Below, piece after piece: positions 1 to 8,459 of a stretch of 57,989 nt of DNA (its first letter is position 1; every line of letters starts with the position of its first letter). The position numbers were made by a program, and so were the translations under genes. Location of the stretch: NCBI GenBank assembly GCA_017546445.1, contig JAFYWX010000011.1, forward strand, positions 1 through 57,989. The letters run 5' to 3'. Source of the stretch: Akkermansia sp. Lineage in GTDB: Bacteria; Verrucomicrobiota; Verrucomicrobiia; Verrucomicrobiales; Akkermansiaceae. The notes under the pieces were generated by a model. That model ran no database searches, was not told the origin of the DNA, and was given only the letters and a program-made list of their open reading frames with translations.

Positions 1-35
1 CCCGCTCCGCGGGCTCCGTCATGTTTTGTTTGTTA

Positions 36-122
36 GCAGGGGCTGCGCCCGCTGACGCGGGCTTACCCCTGCCTCTCCTCTATAGCCCCTTTGGGGCATA
101 AAGTTCCGCAGGCTTCGCCTGC
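36..122. repeat. cluster of small perfect hairpins
   Basis: There are three palindromes in a row. The first is nested, with outer arms GCAGGGG (36-42) and CCCCTGC (66-72) around inner arms GCCCGC (47-52) and GCGGGC (57-62). The second has arms GCCCC and GGGGC (85-97). The third has arms GCAGGC and GCCTGC (108-122). The last two are each followed closely by ATAAAG. No gene is visible in bases 1-240. The cluster precedes a tail sequence (134-166) that recurs at 48.4 kb, so it is probably part of an intergenic repeat element. Confidence 0.6.
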
Positions 123-133
123 CCGATAAAGAT

Positions 134-166
134 ACCAATTTGGCGCAGCAATCTTTGGGACACATG
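134..166. repeat. conserved tail of composite repeat, copy 1
   Basis: This 33-base stretch contains the core TGGCGCAGCA followed by TTTGGGACACAT. It matches 48394-48426 at most positions, including all of TGGCGCAGCA. In both places it follows a group of palindromes in the same orientation, which suggests one dispersed intergenic element. Confidence 0.55.
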
Positions 167-178
167 TGTTGTGATGGT

Positions 179-214
179 AAAAAGCCGCTTCCCCTGGTGG
201 GAAAGCGGCTTTTT
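179..214 (-). terminator. rho-independent terminator of hppA
   Basis: A strong stem pairs AAAAAGCCGCTT with AAGCGGCTTTTT around a loop of about ten bases. It lies just beyond the stop codon of the pyrophosphatase gene and has a T-run when read on the minus strand. Its symmetry would let it work in both directions. Confidence 0.85.
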
Positions 215-240
215 AAGAGTTGCTCTATCGCAGGTGTGCT

Positions 241-2478
241 TTACAGCAGGGAGAAGGCGATGTTGAGACCGGCGGTCACGATGGACACCATGCTCATGAG
301 CTTGATGAGGATGTTCAGGGACGGGCCGGAAGTATCCTTGAAGGGGTCACCCACGGTGTCACCCACCACAGAGGCATCATGCACAGCAGTGTGCTTACCG
401 CAGTAGGGAGCGTCGCCGGTTTCGATGTACTTCTTGGCGTTATCCCAGGCGCCACCGGAGTTGGCCATGAACACGGCGAGCACGAAGCCACCGGCAAGAC
501 CACCGGCCAGCAGGCCGAACACACCGGGAACACCCATGATGAGGCCGGTAGCGATGGGTACGATAACGGCAATCATGGAGGGCACAACCATTTCACGCTG
601 GGCACCCTGAGTGGAGATAGCCACGCAGCGGGCGTAGTCGGCCTTCTTGCGGCCTTCGAACACGTCCTTGTCGCTCAGCTGGCGGCGCACTTCTTCCACC
701 ATGCTCTTGGCGGCGCGACCCACGGCGTTCATGGTCAGACCGCAGAACAGGAAGGAAAGCATGGAACCGATGAAGATACCAAGCAGCACCTTGGGGTTCA
801 TGAGGGTCACGTCGAAAGCGGCCATGAACTCTGCGATGTTCATCTTGGCAACCTCGGCGCTGTTCAGCACCTGTTCGCCGAAGAAGCTGGTCTTGAAGGT
901 TTCACCGTAGTGCAGGGCGGCAATCTTGAGCTCCTCGATGTAGGAGGCAAGAAGGGCGAGGGCGGTCAGAGCGGCGGAGCCGATGGCGAAGCCCTTACCG
1001 GTGGCGGCGGTGGTGTTACCCAGGGCGTCCAGGGCGTCGGTGCGGCTGCGCACGTCATCACCCAGAGCGCTCATCTCGGCGTTACCGCCGGCGTTGTCGG
1101 AGATGGGGCCGTAGGCGTCCGTGGCCAGGGTGAGACCCAGGGTGGAAAGCATACCCACAGCAGCGATACCGATGCCGTAGAGACCCATGCTCATGTTCTG
1201 AGCGGAGAAGGTCCACTCACCAGCAGCGCAGAGGTAAGCGCCGATGGTGCCGAGCACGATGAAGAGCACCGGCCAGCAGGTGGAAATCATACCCACGCCG
1301 ATACCGGAGATAATCACGGTGGCGGGACCGGTGGTGGCGTTCTCAGCGATGAACTTCACCGGCTTGAATTCGAAGGAGGTGTAGTACTCCGTCACCTTGC
1401 CGATGGCGATACCCACCACCAGACCGATGACGATGGAGCCCCAGAGGCCCAGCCAGTTCTCGATGCCCAGGGCGTAGAGCACGCCAGCAGCGGCAAGAGC
1501 GATAAGTACGCCGGAAACATTGATACCGAAGTTCAGAGCAGCCATGAGCTGGGTCTGGTTAGCCTCGGGCTTGGTGCGTACCAGGAAAATACCGATAACG
1601 GAAAGCAGAGCGCCGATAGCGCCGATGATCATGGGAGCCATGACCAGCTGCAGACCGGTCTCGTAGGCCCAGCCGGCGGTGGCAGCAGCGGCTGCACCCA
1701 GAGCGGCGGAAGCCAGAATGGAACCAGCGTAGGACTCGTACAGGTCAGCGCCCATGCCGGCCACGTCACCCACGTTGTCGCCCACGTTGTCGGCGATGGT
1801 GGCGGGGTTACGGGGATCGTCTTCGTTGAAGTGGTACTCGGTCTTACCCACGAGGTCAGCGCCCACGTCGGCAGCCTTGGTGTAGATACCACCACCCACA
1901 CGGGCGAAGAGTGCCTGCAGAGAAGCGCCCATGCCGAAGGTCAGCATAATGGTGGTAATCTGGGTCAGACGGCTGATGCCTTCAGCGGCAACCAGACCGG
2001 TCTTGTCGAGGATGAGATACCAGCCGGAGATATCGAGCAGGCCGAAGCCAACCACGGTCAGACCCAGCACAGCGCCGGAGCGGAAGGCAAGCTGGAGACC
2101 CTTGTTGAGGCCGTCCTTTTCGTCACGGCAGGCCTGGGCCACGCGGCCGGAGGCATAAGTAGCCGTCTTCATACCGATGAAACCAGCCAGACCGGAGAAA
2201 ATACCACCGGTGAGGAAGGCGATGGGTACAATGTTGTTCTGCAGGCCGTAGTAGGCCATGATGCCGAACACCACTGCGATGATGACGAAGAAGATGGAAA
2301 CAATCTTGTACTGCTGTTTCAGGTAAGCCATGGCGCCTTCGCGCACGTAGCCGGCAATCTCCTTCATGCGGTCGTTGCCTTCGTCGGCCTTCTTCATGTC
2401 GAAGAAGAACTTAGCTGCAAATACCAGCGCGACGACAGAAGCAAACGGCACTATCCAGAATAATATCTCGGGGTTCAT
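241..2478 (-). CDS. hppA: membrane-bound sodium/proton-pumping pyrophosphatase
   Basis: This inner-membrane enzyme hydrolyses pyrophosphate and pumps cations outward. The 745-residue length and many membrane segments fit the family. The substrate motif [11 protein letters not shown] is at residues 204-214, and the acidic second site DNVGDNVGD lies near 230-238. [10 protein letters not shown] (487-496) has Ala and Gly where potassium-independent enzymes carry Lys and Thr, so this is the potassium-dependent class. DLYESY (245-250) carries the Glu typical of sodium-transporting members. T90 and F94 fall at positions I recall as signatures of the dual Na+/H+ subgroup described from Bacteroides and Akkermansia. 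The gene is monocistronic, with its own promoter and terminator. Confidence 0.95.
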   Translation of the reverse strand: MNPEILFWIVPFASVVALVFAAKFFFDMKKADEGNDRMKEIAGYVREGAMAYLKQQYKIVSIFFVIIAVVFGIMAYYGLQNNIVPIAFLTGGIFSGLAGFIGMKTATYASGRVAQACRDEKDGLNKGLQLAFRSGAVLGLTVVGFGLLDISGWYLILDKTGLVAAEGISRLTQITTIMLTFGMGASLQALFARVGGGIYTKAADVGADLVGKTEYHFNEDDPRNPATIADNVGDNVGDVAGMGADLYESYAGSILASAALGAAAAATAGWAYETGLQLVMAPMIIGAIGALLSVIGIFLVRTKPEANQTQLMAALNFGINVSGVLIALAAAGVLYALGIENWLGLWGSIVIGLVVGIAIGKVTEYYTSFEFKPVKFIAENATTGPATVIISGIGVGMISTCWPVLFIVLGTIGAYLCAAGEWTFSAQNMSMGLYGIGIAAVGMLSTLGLTLATDAYGPISDNAGGNAEMSALGDDVRSRTDALDALGNTTAATGKGFAIGSAALTALALLASYIEELKIAALHYGETFKTSFFGEQVLNSAEVAKMNIAEFMAAFDVTLMNPKVLLGIFIGSMLSFLFCGLTMNAVGRAAKSMVEEVRRQLSDKDVFEGRKKADYARCVAISTQGAQREMVVPSMIAVIVPIATGLIMGVPGVFGLLAGGLAGGFVLAVFMANSGGAWDNAKKYIETGDAPYCGKHTAVHDASVVGDTVGDPFKDTSGPSLNILIKLMSMVSIVTAGLNIAFSLL

Positions 2479-2533
2479 GTTCGTTTGTTATATTTGTTTT
2501 GGTGACTTTTTTGCAGGCACAAAAAAGCGCCAC

Positions 2534-2562
2534 AGTCTACACTAAAAGTCCTGCTTTGGCAA
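2534..2562 (-). promoter_or_regulatory. promoter of hppA
   Basis: Read on the minus strand, TTGCCA and TAGACT are separated by 17 bases. The predicted start lies about 48 bases before the hppA start codon. Confidence 0.6.
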
Positions 2563-2632
2563 CCCGAATTTCGCAGTCTGACAGAAAAATGACGGGTTAA
2601 TTCCAGAAAAAATAAAAAAGAGCCATATGAAA

Positions 2633-2662
2633 TTGACCGAGGCCAGTGCAGAATGCTATAAA
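2633..2662 (+). promoter_or_regulatory. promoter of ankyrin cassette
   Basis: TTGACC and TATAAA are 18 bases apart, and TGC just before the -10 box gives an extended -10. It ends 33 bases before the first ankyrin start codon and is the only good promoter seen for the three following genes. Confidence 0.55.
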
Positions 2663-2695
2663 TGAGGACACGGAAGGCGCCGGTAGGATAATGAA

Positions 2696-3583
2696 ATGAG
2701 ATTAAGAAGAGAAGGACGAAAGCGTAGAGTACGCACCCATACCCCCTTGGGCAGGGGGTGTGCTCCCGGCAGTGTTTCCGCGTGTGCCACGTTGCGCAGC
2801 TCGCGGCAGCTTTTATCCTGTCTGCGGCAGGGGGGAGACGTTCATTCGGTGGATACATTCGGATTATCCCCCCTGTTCCGCGCGGTTATGGCCGGCTCGG
2901 TTGATAATGTTCTTGCACTTGCAGAATATGGCGCAGAGGTGAATCAGGTGGCCGTGGTGACACTTCAGATACTGCGGGCTGCCGCCTTGTATCGCATCAA
3001 TGAGCATCTGGGGCTTCAGGGAGCCACTGCTATTCCGTTTGAGGCTCCGTTCTTTCTGACTCCGCTTCATCTGGCTGCTCTGAGCGGATCTGCAGAGTGT
3101 ATACAGGTGCTCCGCTGCAATGGGGCAGATGCCCATGCATGTGTTTCCGGCCCGCTACCTTCGTTGAGTGGTACCCCCTTAGAGTTCTGTGCCAGATTTC
3201 TGCCTCAGGATACAGATCAGGAAAGAGAGACCAGGCTTCGTTGCCTTGCTGCTTTTCAGGGTATAGGATTTTCGGACCTGGATAAGGTGGTGTTCCGCTT
3301 GTTCCTGCATAGGGACCGCAATGCTTCTCCATCAACAATTGATACGCGGGTGGCACAGATTCAGCGGTGCGAGAGTCTGCTGCGCTCGTTTTTCGTGTCT
3401 CAACGAGTTTTTCTTTTTCGCAATATGGATGTGGAGATGCTGCAGAAAATGCAGCTTGCGCTGCGGCAGATGGAGCAGTTTCAGCTGCTGAATCTCCGAC
3501 AACATGGCGGTATGGAAAATGCGCTTGACGATTTCATTTCTTATGCAAAAAGTTCTATGCGTAAGAAATACAGCGCCCTATAG
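2696..3583 (+). CDS. ankyrin-repeat protein
   Basis: The 295-residue protein contains ankyrin-type helices. Recognisable units are SPLFRAVMAGSVDNVLALAE (about residues 58-77) and TPLHLAALSGSAECIQVLRC (about 122-141), each ending in a G-A-[ED] turn. The C-terminal half, rich in Gln and Arg, is not recognisable. Ankyrin repeats bind other proteins, but the partner is unknown. There is no signal peptide, so it is probably cytoplasmic. The first 30 residues are Arg-rich and look less like a protein than the rest, so the true start may be further downstream. It opens a cassette with an unknown gene, an ADP-ribosylglycohydrolase and a second ankyrin gene. Its last codons recur after that second gene (6531-6555). 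Confidence 0.75.
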   Translation: MRLRREGRKRRVRTHTPLGRGCAPGSVSACATLRSSRQLLSCLRQGGDVHSVDTFGLSPLFRAVMAGSVDNVLALAEYGAEVNQVAVVTLQILRAAALYRINEHLGLQGATAIPFEAPFFLTPLHLAALSGSAECIQVLRCNGADAHACVSGPLPSLSGTPLEFCARFLPQDTDQERETRLRCLAAFQGIGFSDLDKVVFRLFLHRDRNASPSTIDTRVAQIQRCESLLRSFFVSQRVFLFRNMDVEMLQKMQLALRQMEQFQLLNLRQHGGMENALDDFISYAKSSMRKKYSAL

Positions 3584-3590
3584 TTGGTTG
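3566..3590 (+). repeat. direct repeat, left copy
   Basis: This 25-base sequence ends the first ankyrin gene (residues KYSAL then TAG) and matches 6531-6555 at 22 of 25 positions. The two copies bracket the unknown gene, the ADP-ribosylglycohydrolase gene and the second ankyrin gene. Confidence 0.65.
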
Positions 3591-3636
3591 CGATTTTGTG
3601 CTTATTTCCAGTATTTGTAGAGAAAAGGGCAGCGAT

Positions 3637-4476
3637 ATGATGCTCTCTTTATGGAGCAGGCTCTTTTCAGAAACGAACACAACAAATACAAGAGATATGA
3701 CACTCGATATTGATATAGACGCTTTTGATGACCCGGAATGTGATTATGCCGTTATCAACCTCGGGGTTGACTGGATGGTGCGGGCTTATGTGAAGGAAAG
3801 CCGATACCAGGACAATCTGCAGGGAAGCTGGATTCGCGTGGGGGATATCCCGGCGATTCTGACTCAGGTTTACAGCCTGCGTTTGTGCCCGGGAGTGGGG
3901 GGAGCAGATGCTGTAGACATTCTCAGCTGTGAAGAGGTGGCTGGCGGTGGAGGGGCGTATCTGCTGGCACCTCTGCCCGCAGAGGGCGAGGCTCCTTTTG
4001 CGGCGGCTGCCACAGAAGGAGAGTGGCTGCCGTCGGGGTGGAATCCGGCCTGTCGTGCCCTCTGGCTGGGGGATGATGTGCATCTCCGTGTAGTTGGAAA
4101 TGAGGCTTTTCATAGCGTGAAGGAAATCGTAGCACCACGTGGCATGGTATATAGGAAGGAATCCCGCATCTGTTCCTACTTGAGTGCCGGACATCGCCGC
4201 TGGGTGAGACCCGCCGGGCAGGAACAGCCGGTTGTTCAGGTGGAGGCGCCCAGAATGATGCGACTGGTTCTTTCCGGGTATCGGTGGGCGGAATCTGAGC
4301 CGCCTTGTGTCATAAGGCTGGCCCACACATTCAGTATGTTCAATGTGCGGAAGACGAACCAATATAGTTTCTCCCTGGATGTGTACGGTCGCCGTATTTC
4401 CGGAGAGAAAGCATTTCAGTTTCCCCGGGCTGAGTGCTATGCCGACATTGCTGCATCGTATTGCGAGAACATGTAA
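3637..4476 (+). CDS. protein of unknown function in ankyrin/ADP-ribosylglycohydrolase cassette
   Basis: I do not recognise this protein (279 residues from the chosen start). It has an acidic N-terminal part (DIDIDAFDDPECDYAVINLG), a Gly/Ala-rich middle and a C-terminal half rich in aromatic residues and arginine. No membrane segment, signal peptide or repeat is visible. ATG at 3637 was chosen because AGAAAAGGG lies a normal Shine-Dalgarno distance upstream; a GTG at 3598 would add 13 residues. It lies 53 bases after the first ankyrin gene and 36 before the glycohydrolase, so it is probably co-transcribed. A partner or target of the ankyrin proteins is possible but is only inferred from position. 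Confidence 0.65.
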   Translation: MMLSLWSRLFSETNTTNTRDMTLDIDIDAFDDPECDYAVINLGVDWMVRAYVKESRYQDNLQGSWIRVGDIPAILTQVYSLRLCPGVGGADAVDILSCEEVAGGGGAYLLAPLPAEGEAPFAAAATEGEWLPSGWNPACRALWLGDDVHLRVVGNEAFHSVKEIVAPRGMVYRKESRICSYLSAGHRRWVRPAGQEQPVVQVEAPRMMRLVLSGYRWAESEPPCVIRLAHTFSMFNVRKTNQYSFSLDVYGRRISGEKAFQFPRAECYADIAASYCENM

Positions 4477-4512
4477 TCACTATCCCCTATATATAGAGAG
4501 ACTTTATTTCTG

Positions 4513-5454
4513 ATGACACCTGAACAAATGGAATCCGGCAAAAAGGAAAAATCTGATTCGTCTATCAGTATGTCTAAGCAAATGGCAAGGGCCGCCTGGG
4601 CCGGCCTCATGGTGGGGGATGCTCTGGGGGCTCCTGTAGAGTTCTGCCATGAATATGAAATCCGCCGCGCCTATCCAGATGGTCTGGACCGCATGGTGCC
4701 GGGATTCGGTATCTGCACAGACCGCAAGGCTGGCGAGGTGACTGATGATACCCAGATGGCCTGGTGTCTGCACCAGGCTCTGCTGGATGCCGATGGTTGG
4801 GATGAAGTTGCCACCCGTCTCCGCTATATGGACTGGTTTGAGACTGACCCGCCGGATGCGGGTGAGGCTGTGAGTGCTGCGTTGGCTGGCTCCCCCCTGT
4901 CCGATAGCCAGGGAAATGGTGCGTTGATGCGCGTGTTGCCCATAGCCCTGTGGGCGGCGGAGCATCCGGATTTCGACTGGCAGCGAGCTGCGCGGGAAGA
5001 TGCCTCCATTACGCATCCGCACCCGGTGTGTGGAGATGCCAATGTGGTATATGTGCACGCCTTGCTGCAGGCCATGCAGCCCGGGGCTTCTGCCCGTGGT
5101 GTTTATGAATCTGCCTTGCGCTTTGCTGTGGAGCAGGGGGTAGCCGCATCGGTTCTGGATGCCGTGCAGCGTGCTGCGTCGGAGCGACCTGATTACGATG
5201 GCGAGTTCATCGGCTGGCTGCTCGTGGCTCTGCAGAGTGCCTTCTACCAGCTGCTGCATGCCCCGGATTTCCGCTCGGCGCTGGTGGATATTGTATCTGC
5301 CGGTGGCGATACGGATACCAATGCTGCTATAGCTGGTGCCTTGCTGGCAGTCTTGTACGGAGAGGACAGTATACCTCGCTCCTGGCTGGTATGTGTGCGC
5401 GCGGTGAATGAACCTCGTTACACTAGGTTGCTGCCCCGTAGAAAGGAAAAATGA
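4513..5454 (+). CDS. ADP-ribosylglycohydrolase (DraG/ARH family)
   Basis: Family enzymes remove ADP-ribose from proteins or nucleic acids using two metal ions. The 313-residue protein has the expected order of motifs: GLMVGDALGAPVEF (31-44), the metal-binding TDDTQM (77-82), GNGALMRV..P in the middle, an ITHPHP loop, and the C-terminal GGDTDTNAAIAGALLA, whose Asp residues complete the metal site. It is about the normal family length. The gene overlaps the next ankyrin gene by four bases (ATGA), so the two are translationally coupled. Whether it reverses modification by a linked or a foreign ADP-ribosyltransferase is unknown; no transferase is visible in the window. Confidence 0.9.
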   Translation: MTPEQMESGKKEKSDSSISMSKQMARAAWAGLMVGDALGAPVEFCHEYEIRRAYPDGLDRMVPGFGICTDRKAGEVTDDTQMAWCLHQALLDADGWDEVATRLRYMDWFETDPPDAGEAVSAALAGSPLSDSQGNGALMRVLPIALWAAEHPDFDWQRAAREDASITHPHPVCGDANVVYVHALLQAMQPGASARGVYESALRFAVEQGVAASVLDAVQRAASERPDYDGEFIGWLLVALQSAFYQLLHAPDFRSALVDIVSAGGDTDTNAAIAGALLAVLYGEDSIPRSWLVCVRAVNEPRYTRLLPRRKEK

Positions 5455-6524
5455 TGATGATACTCCAATCTGTTATCGATAGAGATGATGCAACGGCTCT
5501 GAGCCTGCTCATGCCCGAAACGTATTCGCCGGATTCCTTCCTGGAAAACGGGCAGACTCTTCTTCAGTACGCGGCGGAAAAAGGGGCAGGAAACTGCGTC
5601 CGGCTGTTGTTGTACAAGGGGGCTGATGCCAATCTGTCCCGCCGCGGCCTCAGACCATTGGGGCTTGCTGCTCTGCATGGTCATGCAGATATTATGGAAT
5701 ATCTGCTGGCTGGTGGGGTGAACCTGGAACCTATCAGCACGGGGAATGCCATGATTATTGCGGCACGTGCTGGGCACGCGGATTGTGTGCGGGTTATATT
5801 GGAGATGGGTAATGATTTCGAGATGGTTCTGGAGGCGCTTCATAAAGCACTTTCCCAAGGGCATAGCGACTGCGTTTCTCTCCTGTCTGCAGAGTTGTGG
5901 GAGAACGCTCAGAATATTGAGACTTTTTATGAGTTTGTCGAGCAGGAGGTGCAGGATGAGGAATTGTTGGAGTTCGCGTATTCAGAGCAGGTTCGTTCGC
6001 TGATTCAGTCTGCTCCTCCTCCGGGGACTGTTCGGCAGGCGATTGCCCGGAATGATAAACCCGCCTTGGAGCGCATGCTGGTATCCGGTGCAAATCCTTC
6101 CGTCAGGTATATATGGAGCGATAGCACCTTGGGGGAGGCCGTGGCGCAAGCTGCGGGCAATGGCAAAGAACCGGAATTAGCCTCTCTCCTGGTTGCTGCC
6201 GGGGCAGATGTCAATGCTATGACCTTTTATGAAGCAAAGGAGGCAGAGTTTCTGTTCCCCGGAATCTTTGATATCAAGGGTGAACCACTCAGCGTCCTTG
6301 CTGCGGTGCGGCGGAATGATGTGTCTGCTCTGTGCCGTATGCTTGAGAATGGAGCTAATCCCGACAAACCACTGTCTGAGGATTTTTCGACGCCTCTCAT
6401 CGTGGCCCTGCAATTGGAACACACCCGCTGTGCAGAATTGCTGGTGCAGGCCGGTGCCTGCTTGTATGCCCTCGATCAGCAGGGGATGTCTCCTCTGCAG
6501 TTCTTGATGAAAAATGCCTGCTAA
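5451..6524 (+). CDS. ankyrin-repeat protein coupled to ADP-ribosylglycohydrolase
   Basis: The 357-residue protein has ankyrin units along most of its length: QTLLQYAAEKGAGNCVRLLL near residue 27, RPLGLAALHGHADIMEYLLA near 67, AMIIAARAGHADCVRVIL near 100, and C-terminal units including TPLIVALQLEHTRCAELLVQ and SPLQFLMKN. A less regular helical stretch lies in the middle. There is no signal peptide. The start overlaps the glycohydrolase stop, so the two proteins are likely made together and may bind each other. After the stop codon an in-frame remnant (KYNAL, then stop) repeats the end of the first ankyrin gene, so its reading frame may once have been longer. Confidence 0.85.
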   Translation: MMMILQSVIDRDDATALSLLMPETYSPDSFLENGQTLLQYAAEKGAGNCVRLLLYKGADANLSRRGLRPLGLAALHGHADIMEYLLAGGVNLEPISTGNAMIIAARAGHADCVRVILEMGNDFEMVLEALHKALSQGHSDCVSLLSAELWENAQNIETFYEFVEQEVQDEELLEFAYSEQVRSLIQSAPPPGTVRQAIARNDKPALERMLVSGANPSVRYIWSDSTLGEAVAQAAGNGKEPELASLLVAAGADVNAMTFYEAKEAEFLFPGIFDIKGEPLSVLAAVRRNDVSALCRMLENGANPDKPLSEDFSTPLIVALQLEHTRCAELLVQAGACLYALDQQGMSPLQFLMKNAC

Positions 6525-6530
6525 TCATGA

Positions 6531-6555
6531 AAATACAACGCCCTATAGTTCGTAG
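6531..6555 (+). repeat. direct repeat, right copy
   Basis: It matches 3566-3590 at 22 of 25 positions. It lies six bases after the second ankyrin stop codon, in the same frame, and would encode KYNAL followed by TAG, against KYSAL and TAG in the first gene. Confidence 0.65.
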
Positions 6556-6616
6556 TGAAGAAGGAATTGTGTAAGTATTACAATGACGATACAACAAGCA
6601 ACGCTTCTATCACACC

Positions 6617-7300
6617 ATGATTACAACCACACACCTCACCACGAAGAAGGAAAAATCCACCGGAAATAATCAAAGCTTCGAGAGCCTGCTGGGTGCCCAT
6701 GGCATCAAATCCGCTCGTGCGCCTCGATTCATCATCTCGATGAATCCCTCAGCCTGCGAGAAATGGCTCTGCCAGGTAGCCGCCTGTGATCAGGTGGTGA
6801 ACGGCTGGATTCTGCGCAACACCGCTGAGCGGTTCGTATACCTGAATCCGCTCAGCGAGGTGTGGGAAAAGCTGCAGCAGTTCACGCAGAAGCAGAATTT
6901 CCGCGTTCCGGAAGGGTATACCTATCTGCTGCACCAGGCTTCGCTCCAGCAGTCCGTCGCCATGGCGCCTGCGCAGATGCTGGGGCTTCAGCTCAAGGAC
7001 GAGCAGGTCACCTCGGTGGCCTCTCTGAATGTGCTGCCGCTGAATGAGCGCCCCTTCCGCAATATTCGCGTTTATCCGGAGGATATTGTGACCTCGGCCC
7101 TGCAGGCCATGTCACTGCTTGCCGGCGGTTTCACCTGCCCGGTGAAGATGCATCACTGTCTGCCGGGCGGGCTTACCACCCGCCAGCAGCGCATCATCCG
7201 TAGCCTGTTCTACCAGCTGAGCGAGATTTTTACCTCGTCCGGCTTTGAGGTGATTATGGAGGCTGCCCCTGTCAGCCAGTTCGCCGAAGAACTGGCTTAG
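6617..7300 (+). CDS. conserved-looking protein of unknown function
   Basis: This 227-residue protein is not recognised. It begins with a polar Lys/Thr-rich segment, followed by a mixed alpha/beta body (APRFIISMNPSACEKWLCQV and LQAMSLLAGGFTCPVKMHH are typical stretches). It has no signal peptide or membrane helix. Codon use resembles the fabD side rather than the ankyrin cassette. It starts 92 bases after the second ankyrin gene, beyond the right-hand direct repeat, so it may not belong to that cassette. No Shine-Dalgarno and no clear promoter are seen. Confidence 0.7.
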   Translation: MITTTHLTTKKEKSTGNNQSFESLLGAHGIKSARAPRFIISMNPSACEKWLCQVAACDQVVNGWILRNTAERFVYLNPLSEVWEKLQQFTQKQNFRVPEGYTYLLHQASLQQSVAMAPAQMLGLQLKDEQVTSVASLNVLPLNERPFRNIRVYPEDIVTSALQAMSLLAGGFTCPVKMHHCLPGGLTTRQQRIIRSLFYQLSEIFTSSGFEVIMEAAPVSQFAEELA

Positions 7301-7348
7301 TGAGGCTCATATGGGATTACGAAGAAGCTCCGTATATACGGATTTTTC

Positions 7349-7377
7349 TTGACCGCAGGGCCTGAGCCGTGTATCCT
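7349..7377 (+). promoter_or_regulatory. promoter of fabD
   Basis: TTGACC and TATCCT are separated by 17 bases. The predicted leader is about 26 bases. Confidence 0.6.
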
Positions 7378-7410
7378 GCATGGTAACGAACGTTTTTGTT
7401 TGATATCACT

Positions 7411-8337
7411 ATGAAAGCAGTACTTCTTTTTCCCGGTCAGGGTGCCCAGAAGGTGGGCATGGGTAAGGATTTCTATGATGTGTATCCCGCAGCTCGCGAG
7501 ATGATGGATGCGGCAGATGCCGCGCTGGGGTATTCCCTCACCAAGGTGATGTTTGAAGGCCCGGATGAAGAACTGACCCGCACCTGCAACTGCCAGCCGG
7601 CACTCTATCTGCACGGCCTGGCTATCTACAAGGTGCTCAGCTCTCTGGTGAATATCGAGCCCGTGGCTGCTGCCGGTCTTTCTCTGGGTGAGTTCACAGC
7701 CCATGCCGCTGCCGGCACCTTCAGCATGGAGGATGGCCTGAAGCTTGTGCAGAAGCGCGGCGCTTTCATGGAGGAAGCCTGCCAGGCTGCTCCCAGCACC
7801 ATGGCTGCCATGATCGGTGGCAGTGATGAGGCCGTGGCTAACCTGGCCGCAGAGTGCGATATCGACGTGGCCAACTACAACTGCCCCGGCCAGACGGTGG
7901 TTTCCGGCTCTGTGGAGGGTGTGGACAAGGCCGTGGCCGGTGCCAGGGCTGCCGGTATCAAGATTGCCAAGAAGCTCAATGTGGCCGGTGCTTACCACAG
8001 CCGCTTTATGAAGAGCGCCCAGACGGCTCTGCGTCCTGAGTTGGAGGCTACCCCCATGGCCACCCCCGCCGTGCCGGTGTACTGCAACTTCGAGGCTCGT
8101 CCCGTGACGGGGCCGGAGGATGTGCGCGCCATGCTGGGTGAGCAGGTGTGCGGTTCTGTGCGCTGGGCTGCCTGCATGCAGGATCTCATCGAGAAGGGGG
8201 AACGCCTCTTCATCGAAATGGGCCCGGGCAACACGCTGGCTGGTATGATGGGCCGTATCTGCAAGGAAGCCAGGGTGATTTCCATTCAGGATGTCGCCTC
8301 GCTCGAGGCTGCCGTGGCCGAGCTTAAGGCGATGTAA
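7411..8337 (+). CDS. fabD: malonyl-CoA:ACP transacylase
   Basis: It transfers the malonyl group from CoA to acyl carrier protein, feeding fatty-acid elongation in the cytoplasm. The 308-residue length is normal. The N-terminal FPGQGAQ motif, the nucleophile Ser91 in GLSLGEF, the catalytic His196 in GAYHSRFM and the C-terminal GPGNTLAGMM are all present. ATG at 7411 gives the standard N-terminus (MKAVLLFPGQG). The gene stands alone between its promoter and a terminator; no other fab gene is adjacent, unlike the fab clusters of many bacteria. Confidence 0.96.
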   Translation: MKAVLLFPGQGAQKVGMGKDFYDVYPAAREMMDAADAALGYSLTKVMFEGPDEELTRTCNCQPALYLHGLAIYKVLSSLVNIEPVAAAGLSLGEFTAHAAAGTFSMEDGLKLVQKRGAFMEEACQAAPSTMAAMIGGSDEAVANLAAECDIDVANYNCPGQTVVSGSVEGVDKAVAGARAAGIKIAKKLNVAGAYHSRFMKSAQTALRPELEATPMATPAVPVYCNFEARPVTGPEDVRAMLGEQVCGSVRWAACMQDLIEKGERLFIEMGPGNTLAGMMGRICKEARVISIQDVASLEAAVAELKAM

Positions 8338-8363
8338 TATTGTTCTTTGTATATTATCATGTT

Positions 8364-8402
8364 GCCCTGGTGCCGCATCGTGGCATCAGGGCGCTTTTTT
8401 TG
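8364..8402 (+). terminator. terminator of fabD
   Basis: The arms GCCCTGGTGCC and TGGCATCAGGGC form a stem followed by a run of seven T. Confidence 0.85.
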
Positions 8403-8424
8403 TGTATTTTGCCATGCTGCCGGC

Positions 8425-8453
8425 TTGACTTGGCAGCGGTGCGGGTGTAATTT
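8425..8453 (+). promoter_or_regulatory. promoter of L-serine dehydratase, leaderless type
   Basis: TTGACT and TAATTT are 17 bases apart. Only six bases separate the -10 box from the ATG at 8460, so transcription should start at or next to the start codon. Confidence 0.65.
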
Positions 8454-8459
8454 GCAGGC

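Noticed and set aside
220..2463. 747-codon open frame antisense to hppA
   Set aside because: The product is a His/Gly-rich, low-complexity sequence without domains. It mirrors the codon pattern of the highly conserved pyrophosphatase on the other strand.
2475..2858. 127-codon minus-strand frame upstream of hppA
   Set aside because: It overlaps both the hppA promoter and the ankyrin promoter and encodes a sequence without protein character.
4513..5454. DraG as part of nitrogenase regulation
   Set aside because: No nitrogenase or DraT gene is nearby and the context is ankyrin proteins, so the classic nitrogen-fixation role is not supported.
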